From the NCBI GenBank assembly GCA_009839635.1, contig VXPJ01000046.1, positions 1 to 40,023 of the forward strand: a stretch of 40,023 nucleotides of DNA. Direction: 5' to 3'. The notes under the pieces are model-generated. The model saw nothing but the letters and a program-made list of their open reading frames with translations. It had not been told where the DNA came from and ran no database searches. This stretch comes from Pseudomonadota bacterium (GTDB lineage: Bacteria > Pseudomonadota > Gammaproteobacteria > UBA4575). Positions 31,529-39,867 of this stretch are shown here, piece after piece. Numbering within the stretch: position 1 is the stretch's first letter; each line of letters starts with the position of its first letter. A program made the position numbers and the translations under genes.

Positions 31529-34471
31529 TCAGGCGATTTGCCTTTTGACCAGTTCCCTGAACACCCCGTCCTCTTCCATGAGTTCCTCGAAGCTGCCGTG
31601 CTGCGCCACCTTGCCGCCGGACAGCACGTAGATACGGTCCGCCTGCTCAAGCGTGGACAGGCGGTGGGCGATGACCAGCCGGGTGGAGGTCAGGTCGGTC
31701 AGGTTGTCCATGACCCGGGCCTGGTTTTCGTTATCCAGCCAGTTGGTGGCCTCGTCGAACAGCATGATCCGCGGCTTGCCGATCACCGAGCGGGCGATGG
31801 TGACGCGCTGGCTCTCGCCGCCAGACAGCACCGAGCCGCTGGCGCCGACCATGGTCATCATACCCATGGGCATGGCCTTGATCTCTTTTTCGACTTCGGC
31901 GGTTCGCACCGACTCCCAGACCTCATCGGTGGTGATTCCGTCGTGATGGCTGACCAGGTTGTCCCAGATATCCAGGGGGTGAAGCCCCACGGCTTGCGGC
32001 ACCGCGCCGATCTTGCGGCGCAACTGGCGCAGGTTCAAGTGGCGCACATCACGCCCGTCGTAGTACACCGCACCGGCAGTAGGCCGGTCGATGCCGAGCG
32101 CGAGGCGAAACAGGGTGCTCTTGCCGGTGCCGGACTCGCCAGCGATGGCGATGAACTCGCCCGCGCGTGCGTGGATCGTGACATCGTCGAGAATCAGCGG
32201 GCCGTCCGGGTCGTAGCGAAACGAGATGCGGTCGAACAGGAGGTCTCCGCCCAGGTATTCCACCGGCTCGCCTTCGGTCTCGGTTTCGGGATCTGCAGCC
32301 AGCAGCGGGCGCATCTGCTTGAACGCCGGCAACAGGGCCGCAACGGTCCCCAGAGATTCGCCAAGGCGTGCGATCGCGCTCTGGAAGGCGATGAAGACCA
32401 GGTAGACGACCAGAAAATCACCGACCGGCATGATGCGCTCGCCGACGGTCACTGCGGCCAGCAGCAAGAAGGCTCCCGCGAGAAACGGCAATGCCGCGGA
32501 AAACGCCCGCGAATGCCCCTCCAGCACGCTCAAATCGAGTTCCGCACGTTTTTGCTCGCGGTAGTCCTGGGCCCACATGGCAAACGCGGAGCCTTCGGCA
32601 TTTTCCACGCGCAGCTTGGCAAAGCCGCCAACGATCTGGAACAGGCGCCCGGCGACACGCCGTGACGCACGGATCATGCGCCCGTACGGAGCAATCTGCA
32701 GGACACCGAGCATCCCTGTAATGAGCAGCGACCCCAGACTGAAGGCCAGGGCGAGACCGCCGAGGGCGGCATCGTAGAAGAAGATGACGGCAAACACCGG
32801 GACCAGGAAGATGACTGACAGGAAGCTGTCGGCGACCACTCCCTGCAGGCCGTCTCGAAGATTCTGGAAGGTCATGCCCGACATCGCCAGGTCGCCTGAC
32901 GGATGGCGGTGCAGGATGGCCGGCGGCAATCGCATGAGGCGGTCCCAGAAGGCCGCTTCTGCACGCGAGGCCGAGCGCCCCTCAAGACGCATCATCGCCG
33001 TACTTTGCGCGAGGTGCAGCAGTGCCCCGAGAAGGCCGAACCCGGCCAACACCCAGGCCACGGCGTAGATCGCACCGGCAGTGCCGCCTGCGGCGATTTC
33101 ATGGGCGACAAAGCCAAGCGCCAGGGCCGGCAACAATTGGATCAGCCCGTAGGGAAGTCCTGCGAGCACCAGCCGGGCAATGTCCGGTCCCGATCCCTGC
33201 AGGGCCAGGCCCAGCAGGTCCGCCGGTTTCACCTCGCCTGCAGGCAAGGGGCGGTAGAACATCCACGCGTCCTCACGCAGTGCGGTAGCGTGTTCCTGGC
33301 TGACGCGAACCGTGCGCTTGCTGACCGGGTCGATTTCACGGTAGCCGCCGAACACCCCCGGCAGCAGAGCCACGGGCTGGCCGTCCTCAGCACGAAACCC
33401 CAGCATCGCGTGGCTGTCGGTACGCCACCACCGGTCCTCGTCCTTGAGCCGCACGCGCCTTGCACGCACTCCGGAGGCATCCAGCACGTCGACCAAGCCG
33501 AGCGAAGCCTGCGAAGGCCCGGAACGTGCGGGAATCTTGAAATCGATACCCTCGTGGCGGCCGATGACCTGCAGGGCATCGACCAAGGTGGTGTCTTCAA
33601 GGCCGGCATAGCGGCCCACCGGCTGGTCGTAGAGGTTGAACAGGCGCGCGCGGGCCGCCTTCTCGGCCGTGCGCCGGCTCGTTGTGCGGGCACGTTCGAG
33701 GTTCACATCGTCGACCACGGCCAGTCGTCGGTTCAGGCGCTCCAGGGTGAAGGCGACCTCATGAAAATACGAAAGTGCGCCCTGCAGGCGGCCCTGCTCG
33801 GCCAGGGTTTGCGTGCTCACGCATTCCAGCGTGGTCTCCTCCAGCGTGGTCAGCCAGCTGGTGCGGGTCAGCGGCAGCACCGCATCCCCTGCGCCGCTGG
33901 CCTCGGCCAACTCCATCGGATCGACGATGTCCATGAACAGCAGCGCACTGCCCGGGTGCGGGGACGCCCACACCACCTTGCGCTGCACCGACAGCGTGCT
34001 GTGTGCCGGGACCTGTATCGCACCGGCCTCGGCCAGGGCCGTCGGGCGCGGTGCGGGCGTGGCGAATCGCGACAGCGTGTCGGTCATCTCGCTCAGCCAG
34101 GCATCGGTCTGTTCGGCAAGCTCAGCCGGGTGCACCTTGGACAGCAGGGAGACCGGCAGGCGTTTCAGCAAGGTGCCGGGCAGGCCCTTGGCTACCAGGC
34201 TCAGCGTGGTTCCATCCTGCGCGTCAGGTTCGCGCGCAGGAACCCCTGGCAGGAACCAGCCCGCCTCACGGCGCAGCAGATGCTGTGGAGACGACTGCTC
34301 CACACCGTCCTTGAGCTCGACTAAAAACAGGTTGACGGTGCCCCGGTCAATGAGCCAGATGCTGTCCGCATCGTCGAGCTTCACCGGCAGATTGCCGGCA
34401 CAGGGCACGTCAGTCCCCAGGCGAGCCGCGAGTTCGGCGATCGAGGAGTAGGCGGGCCGGGTGTCCTGCAT
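31529..34471 (-). CDS. NHLM-type exporter, second ABC protein (no peptidase, long N-terminal domain)
   Basis: A 980-residue ABC half-transporter. About 400 N-terminal residues form a cyclic-nucleotide-binding-like/unassigned region (IWLIDRGTVNLFLVELKDGV) typical of the second ABC protein of NHLM exporters. It is followed by a membrane domain (for example LPALALGFVAHEIAAGG, FLSVIFLVPVFAVIFFYDAA) and an intact ATPase: Walker A GESGTGKSTLFR, signature LSGGESQRVTIARSV, Walker B IMLFDEATNWLD, and IAHRLSTL. Its ATG overlaps the TAA of the C39 partner as TAATG, implying coupled translation and a heteromeric exporter. There is no C39 domain. It presumably exports the mature RiPP with the partner and adaptor. 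Confidence 0.9.
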   Translation of the reverse strand: MQDTRPAYSSIAELAARLGTDVPCAGNLPVKLDDADSIWLIDRGTVNLFLVELKDGVEQSSPQHLLRREAGWFLPGVPAREPDAQDGTTLSLVAKGLPGTLLKRLPVSLLSKVHPAELAEQTDAWLSEMTDTLSRFATPAPRPTALAEAGAIQVPAHSTLSVQRKVVWASPHPGSALLFMDIVDPMELAEASGAGDAVLPLTRTSWLTTLEETTLECVSTQTLAEQGRLQGALSYFHEVAFTLERLNRRLAVVDDVNLERARTTSRRTAEKAARARLFNLYDQPVGRYAGLEDTTLVDALQVIGRHEGIDFKIPARSGPSQASLGLVDVLDASGVRARRVRLKDEDRWWRTDSHAMLGFRAEDGQPVALLPGVFGGYREIDPVSKRTVRVSQEHATALREDAWMFYRPLPAGEVKPADLLGLALQGSGPDIARLVLAGLPYGLIQLLPALALGFVAHEIAAGGTAGAIYAVAWVLAGFGLLGALLHLAQSTAMMRLEGRSASRAEAAFWDRLMRLPPAILHRHPSGDLAMSGMTFQNLRDGLQGVVADSFLSVIFLVPVFAVIFFYDAALGGLALAFSLGSLLITGMLGVLQIAPYGRMIRASRRVAGRLFQIVGGFAKLRVENAEGSAFAMWAQDYREQKRAELDLSVLEGHSRAFSAALPFLAGAFLLLAAVTVGERIMPVGDFLVVYLVFIAFQSAIARLGESLGTVAALLPAFKQMRPLLAADPETETEGEPVEYLGGDLLFDRISFRYDPDGPLILDDVTIHARAGEFIAIAGESGTGKSTLFRLALGIDRPTAGAVYYDGRDVRHLNLRQLRRKIGAVPQAVGLHPLDIWDNLVSHHDGITTDEVWESVRTAEVEKEIKAMPMGMMTMVGASGSVLSGGESQRVTIARSVIGKPRIMLFDEATNWLDNENQARVMDNLTDLTSTRLVIAHRLSTLEQADRIYVLSGGKVAQHGSFEELMEEDGVFRELVKRQIA

Positions 34472-36681
34472 TATCCCGACTTGACCAGCTTGTAATAGGT
34501 GCCGTCGCGATCTGCAATCAGGTCATCGTGCGTGCCGCGCTGTACCACGACCCCCTGATCGAGCACGATGATTTCGTCGCAGTCGCGCACCGTGCTGAGG
34601 CGATGTGCCACGATCAGGCAGGTCACGCCGCGACGGCGCAAGGCATCATCGACATGCTCCTCGGTCGCCGCATCGAGCGCGCTGGTGGCCTCGTCCAGGA
34701 TGAGTACGGTCGGGTTGCCGACCAGCGCGCGGGCGATTTCCAGGCGCTGGCGCTGGCCGCCGCTGAAGTTCACCCCACCTTCCTCGACCTCGGTCGCATA
34801 GCCTTGCCGGCGAAGCAGGATCTCGTCGTGGATCCAGGCATCGCGCGTGGCGGCGAAGATGGCCTCATCCGGGATGGCCGAATTCCACAAGGTGATATTG
34901 TCGCGCAGCGACGCGGAAAACAGCACGACCTCCTGGTCCACCATGGAGATGGACTGGCGCAGGACTTCCTCCGGGATCTCATCGCGCAGGTGCCCGTCGA
35001 ACAGGATTTCGCCGGACCAGGGCTGGTACACCCCGGACACCAGGCGCGCCAGGGTCGACTTGCCGGAACCGCTCGGGCCCACCACGGCAACGCGCTGCCC
35101 GGGCTGGATCGTCAGGTTGAACTCCTTGAGCAGGGGCGGGCGGCTCCTGTTGAATCCGAAGGTGACGTCGCGCAGTTCGAGTTGCCCGGTCAGCTGCAGG
35201 CGCCCGTTGAACGTCGGGATGGACTCCGATTCCGGGCTTCGGCGGCGGATCACGGGATCTTCAGCGGCCCGCGAGATGTCCTCGAGTCGCTGCAGGTCGG
35301 TCTCCAGGGCCTGGCGCCTGTCGGCGAACTCCAGAAACTGCCCGATGGGCGACAGGAACATCTCCGCCAGGATGTAGAACCCGACCAGGGCACCCAGGCT
35401 CATTTCCCCGGCCAGCACCAGGCTTCCGCCGATGCCGAGGATCACGGCGGCCCGAAGAATGGCCACCAGCCCCGGCAGCGCTGTGTTGAATGCGCTGAGC
35501 TCAAAGTAGTGCTGGCGCGCCTCCAGTTCGCGCGCCTGCTGGCCGCTCCAGCGTGAGAAGAAGCGGTCGTCCGCACCGGTCATGCGAAGGGTGTCCGCAT
35601 GGCTGAGCATCTGCATGCCCACGCCGATCAGCAATCCCTGTTCGCGGCGCATCGACTGGATGCGCACCGTGCGAAGCGAATTCAAAAAGTGCACGACCAT
35701 GCCGTGAAGGACGGCGAGTAACACCACGATCAGGCTCAGCAGGGGTTCGTACACCAGCATCACGATCAGCAGTACCGCACTCATGACCATGTCGACGAGC
35801 AGCACCAGGAACTGGTCAGTGAGATTTTTCGCGATGCGGTCGATGGAGGACACCCGGTCGGTCAGGTCACCGGTCAGGCGGTGCTCGAAAAATTCCACCG
35901 GCAGGCGCAGCAGGCGCGTCAGGTTGCGGTTGTATCCAATCACCGAAATCCGCACCGCCAGGCGCTTCAAAAACCGGTGCTTGAGCAGGGACAGCAGGTA
36001 GACCAGCACCCCGGCACCCAGCAGCGCGCCCACCAGCCCGCCCCAGGCGCCGTGGTTTTCCAGCACGTCGTCGACGAAGATGCTGAGCACTGCAGGCACG
36101 ACCAGGGCCAGCAACGTCACCATCAGGGCGGTGGCCCCCACTCCGGCAAGCACCGTCCAGGAGCCGACCAGCAGGGTGCCAAGTTGTGTGAACAGGCCGG
36201 GGGCCTCGCCGCCGGCCTTGAAATCCTTGCCGCGCTTGAAGCGCAAGGCGATCCCGCTGTAGCTCTTTTCGAACTCCTCGGCGCTGACCTTGCGCCGCCC
36301 GGTGGACGGGTCGTTGAGGTAGAAGTACCGCTCGTCGAAGCCTTCAAGGACCAGGAAATGGCTGAACTGCCAGAACAGGATCAGCGGCAGCTCCAGCTTT
36401 TTCAACGACTCGGAACGTACGCTCAGGCCACTGCATTCCAGCCCGTAGTGGCGAGAGGCCCGCAACAGGCTCGCCGCGCTGCTGCCGTCGCGGCTGACCT
36501 CGCATTTCTCTCGCAACTCGGTCAGCGGCACCCAACGCCCGAAAAAGCCCAGTACGCTGCCGAGGCTCGCCGCCCCACATTCGGAGGCGTGCATCTGCAG
36601 CATCACGGGTGTGGCGATCCGGTGCTTGACGGAATCCGAGGTGGCCTGATCCCCGGTGCCCTTGGAGGCACTCGGCGCCAT
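34471..36681 (-). CDS. NHLM-type exporter with C39 leader peptidase (PCAT)
   Basis: A 736-residue peptidase-containing ABC transporter. The N-terminal C39 domain has Q29 and the catalytic C35 in LQMHASECGAASLGSVL, H108 in FSHFLVLEGF and D124 in YLNDPSTGRR, so it should be active. The membrane domain follows (VVPAVLSIFVDDVLE, FLVLLVDMVMSAVLLIVMLV). The ATPase has Walker A GPSGSGKSTLARL, signature FSGGQRQRLEIARAL and Walker B LILDEATSALD. By family it cleaves the leader after a Gly-Gly-like motif and pumps the core out. The precursor's Ala-Gly at 77-78 fits. It is directly followed by the second ABC protein (1-nt overlap) and preceded by the adaptor (1-bp gap). Confidence 0.9.
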   Translation of the reverse strand: MAPSASKGTGDQATSDSVKHRIATPVMLQMHASECGAASLGSVLGFFGRWVPLTELREKCEVSRDGSSAASLLRASRHYGLECSGLSVRSESLKKLELPLILFWQFSHFLVLEGFDERYFYLNDPSTGRRKVSAEEFEKSYSGIALRFKRGKDFKAGGEAPGLFTQLGTLLVGSWTVLAGVGATALMVTLLALVVPAVLSIFVDDVLENHGAWGGLVGALLGAGVLVYLLSLLKHRFLKRLAVRISVIGYNRNLTRLLRLPVEFFEHRLTGDLTDRVSSIDRIAKNLTDQFLVLLVDMVMSAVLLIVMLVYEPLLSLIVVLLAVLHGMVVHFLNSLRTVRIQSMRREQGLLIGVGMQMLSHADTLRMTGADDRFFSRWSGQQARELEARQHYFELSAFNTALPGLVAILRAAVILGIGGSLVLAGEMSLGALVGFYILAEMFLSPIGQFLEFADRRQALETDLQRLEDISRAAEDPVIRRRSPESESIPTFNGRLQLTGQLELRDVTFGFNRSRPPLLKEFNLTIQPGQRVAVVGPSGSGKSTLARLVSGVYQPWSGEILFDGHLRDEIPEEVLRQSISMVDQEVVLFSASLRDNITLWNSAIPDEAIFAATRDAWIHDEILLRRQGYATEVEEGGVNFSGGQRQRLEIARALVGNPTVLILDEATSALDAATEEHVDDALRRRGVTCLIVAHRLSTVRDCDEIIVLDQGVVVQRGTHDDLIADRDGTYYKLVKSG

Positions 36682-36682
36682 C

Positions 36683-37234
36683 TCAGGAGGGCCTCATCCG
36701 AAGGCGTGCGATCGGCGACTGACGGCCCACTTCAATGGTGACCTCGCATTCCTTGCGTGCAGGCACAGCGGCCCCGGGGGGCGCATCGAGCCGGATGCGC
36801 AGGCGGTGCACCGACAGCGGCGCACGGCCCTCGAACATCGCCAGGAACTCGGTCAGGGGCAGCACGGAAATGCCCGCCACTTCCCCTTCCAGGGTGTGGA
36901 GATGCCCGTCGGCGCCACTGAACTCGATCTTCGCAGGCTGGCCGGCCTCGATCTGAGCGGCGGCATCGCGCTTGATCCACACCATCGCCTGCAGGCTGTG
37001 CTCGCCCGCCAGCGTGCTTTCACCGGGTCCGGCCAAGACCCCATCGAGCGTCAGGCTGCGGGCCACGCTGCCAAACACCAGCCAGACCAAAAGCACCACC
37101 AATACCCCGGCAATGGCGGCCACCAGCGCACGCTCATTGGGGGTGGAGATGGTGAGCAGCCGGTCCAGCTGTTCGCGTTCTTCCTTGGCCTCGGCGACCA
37201 TGTTGTGAAATGACTCGAATGGATTGTTGAACAC
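36683..37234 (-). CDS. Short HlyD-like secretion adaptor of the NHLM exporter
   Basis: A 183-residue protein from GTG 37234, with AAGGAGG ~12 bp upstream. Residues ~30-55 are the single membrane helix (LVAAIAGVLVVLLVWLVFGS), preceded by the soluble stretch AEAKEEREQLDRLLTIS. The periplasmic part contains SLTLDGVLAGPGESTLAGEH and GQPAKIEFSGADGHLHTLEG, the barrel-sandwich and beta-barrel elements of HlyD family adaptors. Typical HlyD-type adaptors are two to three times longer and have a long coiled-coil hairpin; that hairpin is absent here. It heads the minus-strand operon, so it should bridge the two ABC proteins to the periplasm. Whether it can reach an outer-membrane partner is unclear. Confidence 0.8.
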   Translation of the reverse strand: MFNNPFESFHNMVAEAKEEREQLDRLLTISTPNERALVAAIAGVLVVLLVWLVFGSVARSLTLDGVLAGPGESTLAGEHSLQAMVWIKRDAAAQIEAGQPAKIEFSGADGHLHTLEGEVAGISVLPLTEFLAMFEGRAPLSVHRLRIRLDAPPGAAVPARKECEVTIEVGRQSPIARLRMRPS

Positions 37235-37314
37235 GACTTAGAGCAGCCTCCTTACCTGGATCAAGCAACGTCCCAGGAGACATCCCATCCGGGATGGCAT
37301 TGAAACTTTTAGCG

Positions 37315-37345
37315 ATTATAAGCAATCTCGCCCAAGAAAGATCAA
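37315..37345 (-). promoter_or_regulatory. Putative promoter of the exporter operon
   Basis: On the minus strand a perfect TATAAT (37320-37315) has TTGATC (37345-37340) upstream with a 19-bp spacer, slightly longer than ideal. It lies ~80 bp before the adaptor start. It would drive the five-gene operon adaptor, C39 exporter, second ABC, cyclase-like protein, unknown. Confidence 0.4.
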
Positions 37346-37422
37346 ATTCTCACCCCAGCGCAGGCCATGGCCTGGAGCTTCGCACACCGGTCACTTCACC
37401 TGTTCCGGGCACTCAAGGTACA

Positions 37423-38319
37423 ATGTCACACGTCCATCACGCGCCTGTGCAGATGTTTCCTGATCACGAAACCGCCCGAAACCGGCGGGTCCACGACGAC
37501 CCGACTAAGGCTTTTCCATGCGCGCGCAGGGGGTGGCTCGGGACCCTGGCCCTGATCCTCGCGGCACTGGGACCGGCGCAGACACCGGTACTGGCGGAGA
37601 CGGCGGAAGAAAAAGGGCTCAGGATTGCGCTGGAGGCCGAGGCCCGCAACGACGGCTTCGGGGATTTCACCGCGGGCATGACGATGGTGCTGCGCGATCG
37701 GTACGGGCGCGAGAGTATCCGCCAGATGCGCTTCAAGGTGCTGGAGGTGGCAGGCGACGGGGACAAGAGCCTGTTTGTGTTCGATCAGCCGCGAGACGTG
37801 CAGGGCACCGCCCTGCTGACCCACGCCCACATCAACACCCAGGACGACCAGTGGCTGTACCTGCCGGCCCTGAAGCGGGTCAAGCGCATCAACGCCTCGA
37901 AGCGTTCCGGGTCCTTCATGGGCAGCGAGTTCTCCTACGAGGACATGAGCACGCCGGAAGTGGAGGAATACACCTACAAGTACCTACGCGACGAGCCCTG
38001 CGGCGAGCTCAGCTGTACCGTGACCGAGCAGGTGCCGCTGGACAAGAACTCCGGATACAGCCGCAAGATCGTCTGGCAGGACACCGGTGAGCTTCGCGTC
38101 TGGAAGATGGAACTGTACGACCGCAAGGACTCGCACCTGAAGACACTCACGTTCGCCAACTACGAGCAATACCTGGACCAGTTCTGGCGGGCCGGGGAAC
38201 AGACCATGGTGAACCACCTGACCGAGGCCAGCACGGTGCTGCACTGGACCGACTTCAGGTTTCGCACCAACCTCGACGACAGCGAATTCAACAAACTGGC
38301 ACTGCGACGCGTGCGCTGA
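37423..38319 (+). CDS. LolA-like outer-membrane lipoprotein-sorting-type periplasmic protein
   Basis: About 298 residues from ATG 37423; 37294, 37453 or other starts are possible and the correct one is uncertain. The signal peptide is WLGTLALILAALGPAQTPVL, ending near LAETAEEKG. The mature part has the family's hallmark segments: GMTMVLRDRYGRESIRQMRF, FDQPRDVQGTALLTHAHINT, QWLYLPALKRVKRINASKRS and GSFMGSEFSYEDMSTPEVEE. By family such proteins bind a lipid or hydrophobic ligand in the periplasm and are usually coded beside an RND transporter and an outer-membrane barrel. Here the barrel gene overlaps its stop by 1 nt (TGATG), so they are coupled. The RND partner may be the one at 25601. Confidence 0.8.
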   Translation: MSHVHHAPVQMFPDHETARNRRVHDDPTKAFPCARRGWLGTLALILAALGPAQTPVLAETAEEKGLRIALEAEARNDGFGDFTAGMTMVLRDRYGRESIRQMRFKVLEVAGDGDKSLFVFDQPRDVQGTALLTHAHINTQDDQWLYLPALKRVKRINASKRSGSFMGSEFSYEDMSTPEVEEYTYKYLRDEPCGELSCTVTEQVPLDKNSGYSRKIVWQDTGELRVWKMELYDRKDSHLKTLTFANYEQYLDQFWRAGEQTMVNHLTEASTVLHWTDFRFRTNLDDSEFNKLALRRVR

Positions 38320-39548
38320 TGCGTCCTACCTGCGCCATAGCGGCCCTCGTATTCCTGGCCGGTGCAGGTATCGAGGTCCGGGCGCTGGACCTCTCGGGTG
38401 ACCTGAGCCTGCAGGCGCGGGGCTACCCGGAGTCGCCCGCGCATCCGGGGCAGCGCTCGTCCACCGCGGGATGGGTCCTCGAGCCCACGCTGCACGGTGA
38501 ACTCAGCCACACCACCAGCTTCACCTTCACCCCGCTGTATCGCTTTGATAGCGCGGATTCCAGGCGCACGCACGCGGACCTGCGCGAGGCCTACCTGCTG
38601 AGGTACGGCGAGTGGGGCGAGAATTCCTGGCAGCTTCGAGCGGGCGTGGACCGCGTGTTCTGGGGCGTGGCCGAGGTGCACAACCTGGTCGACATCGTCA
38701 ACCAGATCGACCTCGTCGAGCACCCGCGAGACCGGCCCAAGCTGGGCCAGCCGATGCTTCACCTGGCGGTCTCCGGGGACTGGGGCTTGGCCGAAACTTT
38801 CGTGTTGCCGTACCACCGCAGGCAGACCTTTCCGGGGCGATCCGGGCGGCTGCGCGCAGGCCGCCTGATCGAGGATGACGCCGCCTACGAGAGCGGTGCC
38901 GAGGAGCGCCACGTTGATGTTGCATTTCGCTACAGTCATGCCGTGGGCGTGCTGGACATCGCGCTGAGCGCCTTCTCCGGCACCAGCCGCGAGCCCCGGT
39001 TCGTGGTGGATCCGGGCGTCGGGGATGCAGGGGCGATGGATGCCCCCCTGCTGCCGTTCTACGAGCAAATCCGCCAGTTCGGGCTCGAGGCGCAGCTTAC
39101 CACCGAGCCTGTGCTGTACAAGCTGGAAGCCATCCGCCGCCACGGCGCACAAAACCTGCTCGGTGAGGGGGAAGATTATGGTGCCTTCATCGTTGGTGTG
39201 GAGCGCACGCTCTATACGCTCTTTGATTCCCCGTACGACCTGACCCTGCTGGGTGAGTGGCTTTATGACGAGCGGGGCAGCCGGGCCACCAGCGCCTGGC
39301 AAAACGATGTGTACCTGACTGGCTTTCTCTCCTTCAACGACGTGCAGGGCACGGAGCTCATCGTTGGCCTGCTTGCCGATCTGCGCTACAACACGCGCAC
39401 CCTGAACCTGGAATTCAAGCGCCGCCTCGCAGGCAGCTGGTCGATGCGACTTGAGACCTTCGCCAACCTGGGCTCAGACCGCAAGGACCTGACCTACGAT
39501 GGCCGGCGCGACAGTTTCGCCGGCGCGGAACTCATCTTCAGCTTCTAA
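38319..39548 (+). CDS. Outer-membrane beta-barrel protein, partner of the LolA-like protein
   Basis: A 409-residue protein whose ATG overlaps the upstream stop (TGATG). The signal peptide MRPTCAIAALVFLAGAGIEV ends near VRA. The mature protein alternates polar and hydrophobic residues throughout, with features such as LHGELSHTTSFTFTPLYRFD, AYLLRYGEWGENSWQLRAGV and DRVFWGVAEVHNLVDIVNQI. It ends GAELIFSF, the terminal Phe needed for barrel insertion. In related loci a barrel of this kind forms a set with an RND pump and a LolA-like carrier. The likely role is the outer-membrane step for a hydrophobic cargo; the cargo is unknown and could be the RiPP or a lipid. Confidence 0.8.
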   Translation: MRPTCAIAALVFLAGAGIEVRALDLSGDLSLQARGYPESPAHPGQRSSTAGWVLEPTLHGELSHTTSFTFTPLYRFDSADSRRTHADLREAYLLRYGEWGENSWQLRAGVDRVFWGVAEVHNLVDIVNQIDLVEHPRDRPKLGQPMLHLAVSGDWGLAETFVLPYHRRQTFPGRSGRLRAGRLIEDDAAYESGAEERHVDVAFRYSHAVGVLDIALSAFSGTSREPRFVVDPGVGDAGAMDAPLLPFYEQIRQFGLEAQLTTEPVLYKLEAIRRHGAQNLLGEGEDYGAFIVGVERTLYTLFDSPYDLTLLGEWLYDERGSRATSAWQNDVYLTGFLSFNDVQGTELIVGLLADLRYNTRTLNLEFKRRLAGSWSMRLETFANLGSDRKDLTYDGRRDSFAGAELIFSF

Positions 39549-39761
39549 TCACACCAAGCAGACATTGACTGGTATCGTTCAGCACTTGACACCATACAAC
39601 CAGAATTTGTACAGGTTCCCTTGCATGTACAAAACCGTGAGCTGACAGTGATCGTGATGATGCATGGGAAAGAAGAGGAAGTCCTAGAAATCGGTACGGT
39701 GGAAAACTTGATCCAGGGTGTGAGGATGGCTAGTATTTTGGCAACACCCCTTGCAGTTTAG
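39549..39761 (+). other. Open, protein-like frame of ~70 codons following the barrel stop; gap up to the halogenase
   Basis: Between the barrel stop and the halogenase (319 bp) one frame, in phase with the barrel gene, stays open to TAG at 39759 and looks protein-like: DIDWYRSALDTIQPEFVQVP, then LTVIVMMHGKEEEVLEIGTV and ENLIQGVRMASILATPLAV. No good start codon with a ribosome binding site exists at its beginning; GTG 39648 or ATG 39657 would give only about 35 residues. It may be a decayed small gene. A strong terminator follows at 39772. Confidence 0.35.
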
Positions 39762-39771
39762 ACTGCAGGGC

Positions 39772-39803
39772 GCAGGGTCTCTTCGGAGGCCCTTGCTTTT
39801 TTT
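39772..39803 (+). terminator. Rho-independent terminator
   Basis: A stem GCAGGGTCTC / GAGGCCCTTGC with one bulge and a TTCG tetraloop (39782-39785) is followed by seven T (39797-39803). It closes the LolA-like/barrel transcription unit and separates it from the halogenase gene. Confidence 0.85.
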
Positions 39804-39867
39804 GGCAGTCAGGAATGCGAACCCTTGTCGATGTCGACTGCCTTAACCTCAGTGGAGGTCATGAAGG

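Noticed and set aside
30812..32665. 617-codon plus-strand open frame antisense to the cyclase-like and second ABC genes
   Set aside because: Composition is Gly/Arg/His/Gln-rich and lacks domains, while the minus strand carries clear leader, QW and ABC motifs. It is an antisense shadow of GC-rich genes.
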